Positions 1-11,925 of a stretch of 64,000 nucleotides of DNA are shown piece by piece; position 1 is the first letter of the stretch; each line of letters starts with the position of its first letter. The notes beneath the pieces were generated by a model. The model was not told the DNA's origin and searched no databases. It saw nothing but the letters and a program-made list of their open reading frames with translations. The stretch is from Chimonanthus salicifolius (taxonomy: Eukaryota > Streptophyta > Magnoliopsida > Laurales > Calycanthaceae), in the NCBI GenBank assembly GCA_013350335.1, contig CM023534.1, positions 6,973,542 through 7,037,541 of the forward strand. The letters are read 5' to 3'. A program made the position numbers and the translations under genes.

Positions 1-3000
1 ACCATTATGCTTAAAATCAAGAAAAAATTGAGAGAGTCGACTCTCGCTTTTAATCCAGAACCAAATCGATAGTATATATTTAGTGATTAGACTCACACGT
101 AGCATAACAGTTCTCAGTTAAAAATCACTTAAATCAAATCGCAGAAGCGGCCTCTCTTACTCGATCCATTGCTACAGTCATCCATGTACATGTGGAGTAA
201 TCTCTTTGACATTTCAGATTTCCGATTTACATCATTGCATGCATGCAAATTTCCCTTTTTCTTCCACCCACCTCCCAATATATCATCTTAATAATCCCAA
301 AAAATAAAAATAAAAAATAAAGAAAAAGTTGGGTGGCTTTCGTCGCTTTGTTGATGCCTTCCTCATCCTTCCAACACTGAAATCTGTCAGCAGCAGACCA
401 GGTAATTTGGTTGGGAGGGGCCTCCACTCTCTCTCTCTCTATCCCAACTCCAATACAATAAACACATCCCCCAACTTGTGCTTTCATCTTTCAAAACCGT
501 GGGCTGCATAGATTAAATGTCTGTGGATGGTTTCGTGTATCTATTAGATTCGTCTCGCCTCAATGTAAAGATGAAGATATCCATCATATTAAAAAATGTT
601 TACATGATCTCATTTTATGATTTAGAGTTTAGGTACTGCGTCTATAGATTTGCTTCTTGCTGTTACTGCACTTACCTAAACTCCAAATCCTTAAAGTTTT
701 TCTTTTTCCTCTCATTTGTATTGGTACTCTGTAAACTCGGATCTCAACTCCTAATCCAACAAAAATATGAAAGATTCTATGTATATCTATTGATTTAAGG
801 GTAGAAGAATTGAGCTCTCAATGCCTACTTACTTCAAATGTTAATTCATTTGTGTTGAGCCTAAAGTTAGGCTTAGACTTGAGATGACCTGATCTAAGTC
901 AAATGGGTAAAACTTCAAATTTTACCTTGTTTAACATGGGATTTGGTGGTACCAGGTACATAGCTGGCTTGCCAGCTTTGATATGAGCCGTACAACTTGT
1001 TTCTTCTTCCTCCTCTATCTTTTCAGTCTCAAGTCCATGTCAGTTTCTATACTTTCTATCGTCTGCATGCTGTGGACCCTTCAACAATTTCTGAATCCAT
1101 TCAATGTTTTATTATAATCCATTTGTCTTCATATTCATCAGCATTTATTGAGAAATAAATATATTCCTCTATTCAGACAAGAAATCTCATTTAAGGAAGT
1201 TGATACTGTGGGCGGACCCATCTCTTTTGTGCACAATCCGATTTCCCGGCCCAACCTCACATGCCTGGTCTCTCAATCAGCCATGCCTATGAAGCTGACC
1301 CATTAACAAACTTTTTATCCGATTATCATCACCTTCAAAGCACATCAATTGCTCTATCTCAATTCTCTCTTATCTTTGTTCCTCGTTCTCTTCCTTCATT
1401 CTTCACCATCAGTTCAGTCTTCCTTCATTTATCTGAGAGGATTTTTTTTCATTTTCATTTTTTGAGTTTTAATTTTATATTGTGGTGTTGAGCAAAATAA
1501 TAATCGTTATCCTTTTTATGTACTTATCCATCCAAAATCTTGAAGGACTCTGAGTAGAAAAGGGCTGAGTTTTATCTTTTGGACATCTTTCCAAGCAATT
1601 CGGTCCCAAGTGCATATTGTCTTGGGTCATAAGAGGTTTTTTTTTTTTTTTTTTATCATTTTTTAGTTATGAAAGATGAATACTAGAAGAAAAAAAATGA
1701 GCATTTTCCCTTTTCATGAAATATACTCTTTCTTTATTTGCTTAGATTTAATTTAAAGGGAATTCTCTTGGGTTTCATTCAAGTTCAAACTCCTCTCAGT
1801 CACTTTTCATAAGATTATTCTTTATCGGTTTACAAGTATGTATGGATTAAGAGGTTTGTACGTGCTCGTGAGATTAATCTTACCTCCAATATAAGGTGGA
1901 GGTTTTTCAAGATTTGAATCTTCTATCAATTTTTTTTAGAGATACCAAATATGTTAGCTAACCAATTCAAGTTATTGAATCTAGGGAGGAACTACAAAAT
2001 ATTTAGATATAGCACGGCTCTATGTGGGACTTAATCTATATTAAATTCAGTATGTTAAAATTATTTCTTTTCTCTTTAAAATTTAGATCCAACTTTCTAT
2101 TATTATGATGTATTTTCATCATTTGATTAATTATAATAAGTTTATTTCCCAAGGCACTAAGCAAGTAACATTGGCATGGGTTGCTCAGCCCTAAGGTCGG
2201 ACGTGGAACACATGCAGAACCCAATTTACAGTGTCCAAATTGTACGCACGTGGATGATGGATAAGTAATACCAATCCACACCGTCCACATGAAGCATAAG
2301 AGACAAAATTGGATGGAGCAAATTCAAAAAGACAAATAATGTAGAACGTGTCATTGATGATTATTTACATTATTAGGGCTGTTAGAAGTCAACTTAAGTT
2401 ACACAATAGAACTATTAAATTGGTTTCAGATGGTTCAGATTTGTCAATAATTCTATCAACTTTACTGAAAGTTATGATTATTTTCAAATTTGTGTTAGAA
2501 ATAAAATAGAGTGAAGGAAATGATAGAGAGATATAAAATGATTGATAAATGATGATAATAAGAAAAAAAAATGGTTCAAAGGAGTTCTTTGTTGATAAAT
2601 TTGGTAAGAGATTTTGACAGTGCCTTTGCTAATTTACTCTCAATCTTTCTTTATTCATTATTAAGGAGTTCAAATCTTTCAGAGCACTCGATTAATTTTC
2701 ATAATATATACAAACCTCTCTACCTACTACATACAATAAGTAACTCTACAGATTAGTCACCATTTATCTTTTAAAATAATTCTAAGTTGCCATCCTCACA
2801 GCAAATCTTAAACATTTTTCACTGATTTAAATTTTGTAAGATTAAAAGACCAACTTTTTTTATTTAGTTTAAGTGTTTTTTTACTGTTGAAATAATACTT
2901 GATTATAGAATTTCTGAATATCGTTACTATATTAGAGAAATTATTTTATATTTCAAGTTGTATTAAGTCACATATGATACTCACATGATAATTTGTGTTT

Positions 3001-5257
3001 TTTAGTTGTTAATGAATTAGTGATATTGATAGGTCTCAAAGGAGTCTCTCAAAATTAGAAATGAAAGGCAACGTGCTTAGCAGCGGAGAGTGGTTTAACA
3101 TAATTGATAGAATTGAAAATGAACGCATTAAAGAATAATTTACAGATCATTTTGATAGACGATAAATTGAGATAAATTCATTTAAGGTGGTTTAGTCATG
3201 TTAGTAGAAGACCAAATGTAACAGGGTAGAGTGGATAGGTTATGAATTGAAGGCACTAGGAGGAGACAATGACCGTCGAAAACATAAAGAGAAATGATAA
3301 AATGATTTATGACATGATTATTTGGAGAAGAATAACTCATAAAATCGACTTCAAATGTATGAGATTACTAGTTGATGATGATAGGTCTCAGAAGCTAAAC
3401 TTTCTTACTTTTTTGAGCTATTTACAGGTCCTATATCAAGAGAATTTACTTACATTTTAGAAGACATAAATATAACTCATTATATAAAGAAAGCCTCACA
3501 TGTGTGTAATAATTTGTAAAGAAGAATGAAATGGCATCCTAAATAATATTCTTAGTATAGAAATAGAAGTAAAATTACAGACTTATGACAAAGGTCTTCA
3601 TTATTTAAAATTTTCTAATTACTCAATGTAAAACTAGGGAAAGTCAAGCTTTTAATTTATATAGTCTTTTCAGCCTTCTCTAGTGAATAAATAGAAACTT
3701 TGTAAAAACTGCTTGTTGTAAAGAGAGCCAGATCTTAAAATCTAAACACCTAATTGTTCATTGTAGAGAAAATTCTGTTCACAGTTCACACATTACAGGT
3801 GGGGTTAATACCTTTTTATTGACAACATCATCTAAGATTGATATCATTAAAAAACATTATCTAAACATGATCTAGGAATTTTAATATTATCTCATAACAC
3901 TTTTAATTTTGATTGAACAGAAAGAAAGGTGGCACCAGCTCTGGAATGGTTAAAGGAGGATACGTACGTACAATAAGTCTTCCCCCAAATTAAGAAACAT
4001 AGCTGGGACTGGGATTCCACCTACAACAGTCCAAAATTCCAACTTGTACACAAACAGGGGATCGTAGAAAGAAGGCTTCTCAGTCTCAATCTGAAATGAA
4101 TAATGATTAGCAACAAAGCATCTCTAACTACCCAATCATTTGCAACATAAACAAAAACAGAGCATCCCATCTCAAGAAAACAAAAGATATTACAGTAAGA
4201 CCTGTTACATGCATTGTCATTTATTACATTACTAAATTTTTTTTATAGTCTTTGATATATATTTTTTCATAACTGAGGTGTCCAAGGCTTTTTAGAGCAC
4301 TCTCGCAAGTTCTCAGGTGCGTGCACAAACTGGGTAAACTGTGGGGAATGGCCTTTGGAATGAGATGAGATTGAAACTGAGAACTTTTACTTCTTAAGAC
4401 AACACACCAACCCATTGGAGCTTTTTTAGTCTTTGATGATAGAGAATCAATTATAATGCTTTATTTAAAATGTAAACATCATGGTTATGTTTAGAAGAAG
4501 TGAAGTGGAAAGCTTTCTCTTATACGAGTAAAAATCGAATTTGAGACTCTCCATTTCTCATACTTTAATATAACAGCACACGTAATCTAAAATCTAAATA
4601 GGTACAAAGCTATCAGCTATACACTGTATCTTAGCTAAATCTGACAAGTTTCCAGACTGGACCGATATATATGTGAGTTATTTATTGTGAGGATAGGCAA
4701 GTTCGTGCTTAGTTGTCATCATGTCATGTGAAACACAAACATACGGTGATTCCTTTCCTTTGAATGCTACCTGCGGTACACTGAAACAAGTCCACTCTGT
4801 TATATTTTGAAACAAGTAACTTCTGATATCGAATATTTTAAATTTAAGATAGAGATTTACTTATATAAGACATCTTCATAATTTAAAATATCTTATTTTT
4901 ATATATTATAAGTTTGAATTTTCTAAAAAATGAATATTCTCATTCCTAAAGGTTTATAGTAAAACCCTAACTCTTACAAACTTCTACTCTTGCATTTCGA
5001 GTAACTTTTCACATATTCTCTGTTGAACCAATTTTAAACCATTAAACTAAACAGCTTGAATGATTAAATAAATCTCCTCCAGTAAATTTTATATACATTA
5101 TTCATTCATCTTATACATACTTTTAAATGCTGGGCTCCACTCATCAAAAGAGAACCCACCCAGGATCCGATCAAAGATCAACCGTTAAACTACTGGAGGC
5201 AAGAAAAGAAAGACGTAGCATTGCAATACATGATTGGATGCAATAGAAAATTGAGAA
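1..5257. other. Gene-free stretch at left edge
   Basis: I see no supportable gene here. The open frames are short (under about 95 codons), low in complexity and rich in Phe/Leu/Ser, as expected from AT-rich DNA. It holds a short CT tract at 427-440, a poly-T run near 1636-1654, a degraded SINE-like piece at 1823-1902, and otherwise unremarkable AT-rich sequence. Part of a gene lying to the left of the window cannot be excluded. Confidence 0.6.
1823..1902 (+). mobile_element. Degraded Au-like SINE fragment (3' body)
   Basis: The stretch reads as a diverged copy of the 3' body of the element at 32241-32453 (reverse strand). Shared landmarks, in order, are ATCGRTTTACMAGT, GAGGTTTRYACRTGCTC, then GATTARTCTYACCTCCAAT and a GGTGG end. 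The tRNA-like 5' head with its A and B boxes is not visible, so this is a truncated or decayed copy. The match is by eye only. Confidence 0.4.
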
Positions 5258-5580
5258 TTTTTTTTTTGAACGGTTAATATATCAATAAAGAAAGACATCA
5301 GAGGTGCAATACAAAAGAAAGAAAAATTCAAAGATCAATACAAACCCGACACAACCTCGTAACAATCACACACATACTAGAAAGGATAAAGCTAAAATAA
5401 GTCAACACATTCTTTCCAAACACGAAGGATATCGTTTGCAGAGACGTTTCTGAATTCTGCAAGAGTAGAGGCCCAAGAGGCATTCAAAGAAAAAACTTTT
5501 CTCGAAACTGCTTCACTTGAGTCAGCACGATCCTTAAATACTCTATTGTTGTGCTCCCACCATAAACTCCAAACTATGAT
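5258..5580 (-). mobile_element. Truncated LINE (non-LTR retrotransposon) 3' end
   Basis: On the minus strand, codons ending at 5392 encode a peptide starting VWSLWWEHNNRVF and ending KECVDLF. The W-x-x-W-x-E-x-N-x-R-x-F pattern is the hallmark of the region after the reverse transcriptase and zinc-knuckle in plant L1-type LINEs. The stop is followed by about 125 nt of 3' untranslated sequence and a 10-nt poly-A (poly-T at 5258-5267 on the given strand), the expected 3' tail. Everything upstream (endonuclease, reverse transcriptase) is missing, as in a 5'-truncated insertion. I cannot define the target-site duplication. Confidence 0.65.
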
Positions 5581-5981
5581 GAAGATTGAGAAGTTTACAA
5601 CAGCAGCAGTAACAAATACCAACACATTAATTAAAAGTGAAGATAAATTAAATAAGTTTATCAGTTCAATAAAATGATATGAAATTGAAAAAAAAAAAGG
5701 GTAAAAGAGAAACCCAATCGGCATCAGGTCTCCGGTTTCAGCCTCAGCCTATCAAATGGGTTAATCGCAACCGTCCACAAACAGTCGTCTCTCCTTCCAT
5801 TGCTTGGACCTCCGTGTTTCCTCTCTGTATGACTCTAATCTACCTCCTCCTCTTACGTACATTATTTTCCAAAATTTACAGTTCCGCCCCGACAATAGAA
5901 TTAGATGACCATTGACCATTGATCCATGGCCACCCAAAAGTGAATCTCAACTGTACAATTGTCTGGGCCCAATGCACGGAC

Positions 5982-6374
5982 TCAGCTAGCGTAGAATTCC
6001 ACCAGATCGTCCAAAGACTCCAGCTGGGGATCGGCATTCTCGAGCATCCAAAGCAAGTGCTCGAACAGAACCACCTCGCAGCCAATGACGGTGGCGGGCC
6101 CTGCCTCATCTGTTGGAGCGGACGACTTATCGGTGAGCACCCGGAAGACTGGGTGGTCCATCAAGTGGGAACTGATGAGGTACAGTCGCCGGGATTTTCC
6201 GACATATACCTCCTGGAGGCCTTCGCTGTCTCCGTGGGCCACTGCGGCGCCCCCTCTCCAGTTATCGCCGCAGGGATTTGCGGCGATGGAGCTAGATGTG
6301 CGGCCCAGCTTGCTTGCTGATTGCCACTTCTTGATCATGCACTTGAGCTTGCTCAGTTTGCTCCCTTTGGCCAT
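5982..6374 (-). CDS. SAUR: SAUR-type auxin-responsive protein (SAUR76-78 group)
   Basis: Intronless 130-residue protein; SAURs (small auxin-up RNA) promote cell expansion, typically by inhibiting PP2C.D phosphatases and so keeping plasma-membrane proton ATPases active. The N-terminus is MAKGSKLSKLKCMIKKW, followed by a low-complexity linker (about 22-52) and the conserved SAUR core: VYVGKSRRLYLISSHLMDHPVF (about 56-77), then a CEVVLFEHLLWMLENADPQ block (about 99-117) and a DDLVEFYAS end. The VGKSRRLYLIS and EHLLWMLENADPQ motifs match the SAUR76/77/78 group rather than the larger SAUR15/19 groups. The frame stays open upstream for 134 codons, but the ATG at 6374 is chosen because MAKG starts the family's conserved N-terminus and the extra residues are Ser/Pro-rich. 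A TGTCTC auxin-response-type hexamer lies at 6939-6944 (minus) and another at 7052-7057 (plus); either could occur by chance. Confidence 0.9.
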   Translation of the reverse strand: MAKGSKLSKLKCMIKKWQSASKLGRTSSSIAANPCGDNWRGGAAVAHGDSEGLQEVYVGKSRRLYLISSHLMDHPVFRVLTDKSSAPTDEAGPATVIGCEVVLFEHLLWMLENADPQLESLDDLVEFYAS

Positions 6375-6562
6375 TTTATGAAAGAATTGGAGTCTGAAAA
6401 CAGAGGAACGGTGTGGAGATGCAATGCCGCTGAAATTTTGGAGGATAAACAAGATTTTAGGAAATGGGTTTTGTGTTTTGAGGCTATGGAGGAAGACAGG
6501 ACCCGAATGAGAAAGAGAAGGGGAGAGAGAAGAATGTGGGATGGATGGAAGGAAGGTTCGTG

Positions 6563-6570
6563 TATAAATA
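6563..6570 (-). promoter_or_regulatory. Possible TATA box of the SAUR gene
   Basis: On the minus strand this reads TATTTATA, about 190 bases before the SAUR ATG, which would leave a leader of roughly 160 nt. The plus strand reads TATAAATAG, a better consensus, but no gene follows it on that strand, so I assign it to the SAUR promoter. It is the only good TATA-like site in the 300 bases upstream. Confidence 0.4.
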
Positions 6571-9164
6571 GAGGGGGAGGAAGCGAAGGAGGAGGGGGGG
6601 ACGAGAGGGGCCCATAGAAAAGAATAGTGGTCTAGATTTGGGAAAAACCCGGACGTTGCTTTTAAGGAGGTTTGGCCTTTGTAGGAGTGGGTAGGGCCGA
6701 AGGAGGAGGGGAGATGTGGATTTGCTTGCCGCCTGCTCTTTTTCACATGGGCCTGTGTTTCCATACAAATTAACACAAGTGCTCGTCTGTCTTCTCATTT
6801 ACATTTGGGGATTCATTGGACTTGGATACAATGCCAACTTGCCCACCTTTTATTTTCTTGCATCCGGTCATAATTTCTACCTTTGTCTGTCACAAAACTT
6901 TAATATTTGAGTTGGCACACTAGCAAAATCTCATGTTTGAGACAAAGCATGTTACATTCCAACTCATTAAGAAATTGTTTAAAATAGAAAAAAAAAAAGT
7001 TACAATGAAGAGATACTTTCACACAAGTTTATTATTATTATCATAGTAAGATGTCTCCACCCCATTCTCTATTTAAAAGTGAGATTAATCTTTATAAATA
7101 TATAATATTACTCATAAATCTCATCTGTCAAACTAAGACTACAGGGTTGAGTTTGGATGAGGGGGTGTAAGGAAAATGAGGTGTTACCCCTCGTTACCCT
7201 TATTGGTAACTAAAGGATGAGGCCATGAGGGTAAAAAATCTCAAAAAATAATTGAGTGAGGTTAAAAAAATATTCAATTTTACTCTTGTTTACCTTAAAC
7301 TCTCACTTTGAAAACCCATTTTACCCCTATAATTTAATCTTTAGAAGTTTAAACCAACTAAGTTGTTTTTTCATATAAATTTCTAATGCTTTTTGCTTAG
7401 AGTAAATGATTGTTTTTGAAAAAGAAAAGGTTTTTCATGTCTAAAAAGATATTTCTTTTTCATAAATTATATATCACAAATTAATTTATAACAAATTGGT
7501 GTGAACTTTCAATTATAACTCTTTGCTTAAATTATTAGCTGATTGCCTAAATTTAAAAAGTGAAACTTAACAAATTTTTGTTCATCTAAAACTCTAAAAA
7601 AATTGAAATTCAAAACTTAGACTTGACTCAAAATCTTATAAAATTAAATAACTCAATCAAATTTTACTCAATTAGTATCAAATCAAGTCAACTCGATCAT
7701 GCTCCCTCGATTTTTTTTTTTTTTTGAATTTTTCAAGTATAATTAGAAATGAACTTTTATCTTTTTTAACTCCTCCAACTTGTTATGATAAAAACAAAAA
7801 TGATTTCCAAACGTGTCTGTCGTCGTGTTGGGGCGTTGGGCAGAGGTTTGAATGCCAGCCGTTCCTGCCCCTTTCAATGGTAACAAGGAAACCACGTTCT
7901 AATTTCTAAGCCACTCAAGTCTCAGAAACGTTTATCGATTATCTTTTTATCACTTAAATTTTATCTAAAAATTATTATATTTACTGCATAGTAAGTTCCA
8001 GTTATTAATTTTCTAAAAATTAATTTAAATACTAATCAAATAAATTATCACTTCAATTTTTTTACGACTGAAAACCAAAAAAGCCCACTTCTCTCTGAAG
8101 TCTGAACACTAGAATGTTAAATAAATTATCACTTTAATATAAAAGTATTAAAAGGTATAATCTCAATAAGGATTTAGTATTTTTCTTTTATATAATCAGA
8201 TCTTAACCCATTATTGAATCATAGTTAATTGAATCAATCCACTATACATTTTAATCAAAATAAGAGTGAAATTTTAGCAAGCGCTACACTGTCAGTACAA
8301 TAAGAGTAAGTGTGGCAGTTTGATCTCAAAATGTGGGTTCTGAAATTTAAATTTCAGTATATATCTGTTGATTTTTTAATATATTAATTGATATTCTAAT
8401 TGGCATAAGGCCTGTAAATACTTTATAGTATTAATATATTAAAAACTTTAAATATCAATCAGTCATTTAAATGTTTAGATGGTCCCATTCTATCTATGAG
8501 AGGGAAAAATAATAGTAAGATGCTCTTTATATCCAAGCTAGCCAATGAAAATTAATAATAGAAATACATATATTTCCAAATAATAGAGCTCATTTTTAAG
8601 ACTAAAATATCAAACTCATATTTTGTATGTTTGCAGCTATTTTTTGTATTTTGTCTAGATCAATACAATATTTGGGACATGCTAGTTATATATCAACTAA
8701 TGTTAAATATAGCATGAAATTATTATATAAATTGAAATATTATGTAATATATAAAAAAAAAAAAATATTAGTTTAATATATAATGATTTTGGGCACAACA
8801 AGATTCAAAATTTAAGTCTCATGATTCATTCCAACGAAAGGCTTCAGTCACTCGAACTAAATCAATAGAAATTCATTTATAGATGAACAAGTCAGTATTT
8901 CATAATTTATGTAGAACATTTTCATTTATGGTTCATACATTTTATATCAGCGACTCACGGTATTTTTAAATCATGATATTTTGACCTCCGATATCTTAAT
9001 TTCTAAAAAATCTTGTATATCTTGTTGTCATTATTAAAATCATTTCAATGTATGGAAAATAATAATTCCATCATGTATTATCGATTATCTACAATTCACC
9101 CGTGAATCAATGAGTTTTCAAAATTTGAGTTATCCAAAATCTCTAAAATAAAGGGAAAGCGTGA

Positions 9165-9510
9165 AGTGACAGAAAATCTCATATCTGTTAATTCAAGAAA
9201 CTAATGACTTCATATAACACTTGAGACACCATTATCTCAATGGTTACTTTTTGAGAGTGAGTTTTATCTCAAGAATGTTATCAAGTCATAGTTTTCTAAT
9301 ATGCTATCAGAGTAAGTTTCGCGTACTTAGTGCACATGAGGACAGGTCTGAAGTTTCCATGTGCAGCCACAGAGCACAGCTGCACGTGTGTCAAGTTTTC
9401 ATGTGTAGACATAGGGTCCAGCTGCACTGAGAACGGATGAAAAGTGACAAAAAGTCTCATATCAATTAATTTAAAAAACTAACGACTCCGTATAATACTT
9501 GAGGCACTCT
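9165..9510. repeat. Diverged direct repeat pair, offset 277 bp
   Basis: About 67 bases starting at 9165 recur starting at 9442. Shared blocks are AGTGACARAAARTCTCATATC, then TTAATT, AARAAACTAAYGACTYC, RTATAAYACTTGAGRCAC. Between them lies a segment with GTGCAGC/AGCTGCAC inverted motifs (about 9360-9430). The arrangement suggests an old tandem duplication or two ends of a decayed element; no coding remnant is visible. Confidence 0.55.
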
Positions 9511-11039
9511 CTTTCTCATGAACCGTCCAATAAAAGTGAAGAGAATTCCCAAAAAGTGTGTCCCGGGTCGTAGACCTTTTAGAACATGGGTCTTTAACTA
9601 TTTGGAGGAGTGAAACATGCAAGCACATGGGCATCAAGAAATGAAATAGCAGAAAGAAGGAAACTTATTCTCATTATTTTTGGTCGAGGCTATGGACCCT
9701 ATTATGACTGGCATAAGGATGAAGAATGGAACCATGTTGTCTGTGTTAGGAAGAGGTATCCTTGTTGTGGATCCGACATACAAGCAATCAAGGCCAATCT
9801 TCTTTTAACTGTATTTCACATAAGGATGAAGAATAATCTGTCCTTTTAAGCCATCAAATGGCCCATTAATAGTGTCAAACATTGTAAAAACAGAAGATGC
9901 TGAATTGGTGATTCTGTGATCTAATAAAAATCTCTGTTTTTGGTACCAACCACACGATGCCTACGAGTCCATGGAGCAGATGCTACACCTTCAGAATCCA
10001 TTAATTATTGATTAACAAATGGTAATGAAAGTGACAGACATGTGAGGATGTGTTTTTTTTTCTTTTTCTAAGTGCCCTTTTTTATATTTTGTCAAATCTA
10101 ATCATTGTTTAAAAATTCAAGAAGATGTAATTTGACCCACTTAAAGAGGTCTTATTTGATTAGATATCTAATTAATCAGTCATTCCATTTTAAGTTTTTA
10201 AACAGTTTTGTTGAAAATCTCATAACAATCTACTGATTCAATTAAAATTTTCAAATCCGAGTCTAAAATTTTCAAACTTTACAGAAGATGCCATCAAAGG
10301 CCCCACCAGATGGACGGCCTGGATTCCCATCAAGGAGTTACAATGGACCAATGCCGGTTCATTTCAATGAACAAGAGCCCATATCAACTTAATAGATAAT
10401 TAAGTTATTTAAAGCCTTTAAGTGCTAGTGCTGATGATTAAGATTAGAGGGGACAAACCCCCACGTTAGGACCAACCGACTTAAACTACCACAAATACAA
10501 GTAATTTGTCTTATCTGTCTCTTAACCATTGTTTAAGTGTAGCTAATATTCTTCATTTATTTAGTTATCTCATACTTCTTTATGAGAAAAATATTTCTTA
10601 ATATAATTAATGATTATATTTATTATTGTAGACTTGTAAGCAATTGAAAATTATAACAAGATAAAAAGCTTAGTTGTTTATCTTTATTATTTTATCATAA
10701 GAATAAGTTTTCAAGATTCTCCTACTTCTACCTACAAAACATCTCCACTTCCTCCTATACTCTTATGTTTTATTATATTGATAAGAAAATCAAAGCTTGG
10801 TTTGTCAAAATCATGAACAATGGTATTTTTGTCAGGTAATGCAACTTGATTCTGTGGAATAGATGGCATATAAATAAATTATACTTTAATATTTAAAAAG
10901 TAGTATCACTTGCACCTAAATAATCAACTGCTTGATTTCATAAAGAACTAAATATTGGTTGTTGCTACTCGTTTGGGTCAGTATGTATCCAAGTAGTAGT
11001 TTGTTTATCTGTCATTTTTTAAGATAATACAGATATGGG

Positions 11040-11160
11040 TACCATTTTAATTTTTTTTATATCCTTAGGGCACACCAGGTGAGGCCTGTAGATTCGAAAA
11101 CTGACATCTCCCACTTTCTGAAATGAGAGATCACTAGATAACTTCTAAATTTTTGGCTAA
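11040..11160 (-). mobile_element. Degraded tRNA-derived SINE, same family as 11764-11925
   Basis: Shares with the neighbouring copies the CTTAGGGCACACCA block, a TTCGAA B-box core near 11092-11098, a CACTTTCTGAAATG block, and a poly-T (poly-A on the minus strand) at its low-coordinate end. Part of the middle is missing. Assigned by eye from the shared order of blocks. Confidence 0.4.
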
Positions 11161-11763
11161 CATCGGACACCATTTTAATTTACAGTACATTACATATTAA
11201 GTTATGAAAAAAATCTATCGAATTCTAGATTCTAACTTATCTTTTTAGATTATTAAAATTATTTATCTAATGATAAAAATTCATATGAAAAGTTAATTGG
11301 TCAAAGATAACTAAGATCGAATAATATAACAAAGTGAGGAAGTTTTGGCCAACTTTCCCTGTGTCTTCTTCAAGTCCAATCAGTCAACTGAATTGCCAAT
11401 GCAATAAGACTCTTAGACATGGACATGGAGATTGGCCATGCAAGGCGAAGATAAAGTGATAAACAACGTAGATACCTACAAACGTCAATTGATTGATGTG
11501 CCCATGAATCAAAATATTCAATGATTTTTTAGTTATACATTGTGTTTAAATCATGAGAAAAATTTAGATATATTAGGGCGACTGGGTTGAAATTTTGATT
11601 TTTTTTTTTTTTTTTTTACTTTTAACGTATTTGGTTTTTTAAGAAAAAGAAGTTTGATTCGTTCGTAGGTCCGGCTGATATCTCGACTGATATCGGTCAA
11701 ATATCTCTGATTTTAAATTAAAAAATATTTTTTAATTTAAAATAAAATAAAAAGTGATCAATA

Positions 11764-11925
11764 ATTATTATTTTTTTGAATTTAAGTGTGGAAAATCCTG
11801 GGATACGTAGTGTAAAACTCCCACGAATAAGTTCACTACTCGTAGTGCACACCAAGGTTAGATCATATGGGTTCGAACTCGCAACCTCACACTTTCTGAT
11901 ATGGGAAATAACCAATTAAACTAAA
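11764..11925 (-). mobile_element. tRNA-derived SINE, near full length
   Basis: On the minus strand it begins with TAGTTTAATTGGTTA, a good RNA polymerase III A box (11910-11923 region), followed about 40 nt on by GAGTTCGAACCC, a B box, then a body ending CACTTAAATTC and an A-rich tail (poly-T at 11770-11776 on the plus strand). The same order of blocks occurs at 52604-52757 (plus) and, truncated, at 62770-62875 and 11040-11160 (both minus), so this is a repeat family and not a tRNA gene. The cloverleaf is not preserved. Confidence 0.6.

Noticed and set aside
6375..6776. Upstream extension of the SAUR frame by 134 codons
   Set aside because: The added part is Ser/Pro-rich, has no family similarity and crosses the TATA-like site; MAKG at 6374 matches the family's N-terminus.
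11867..11925. tRNA gene from A and B boxes (also at 52604, 60179 and 62991)
   Set aside because: No acceptor or anticodon stem can be formed and each is followed by a shared non-tRNA body and A-tail, which marks SINEs.
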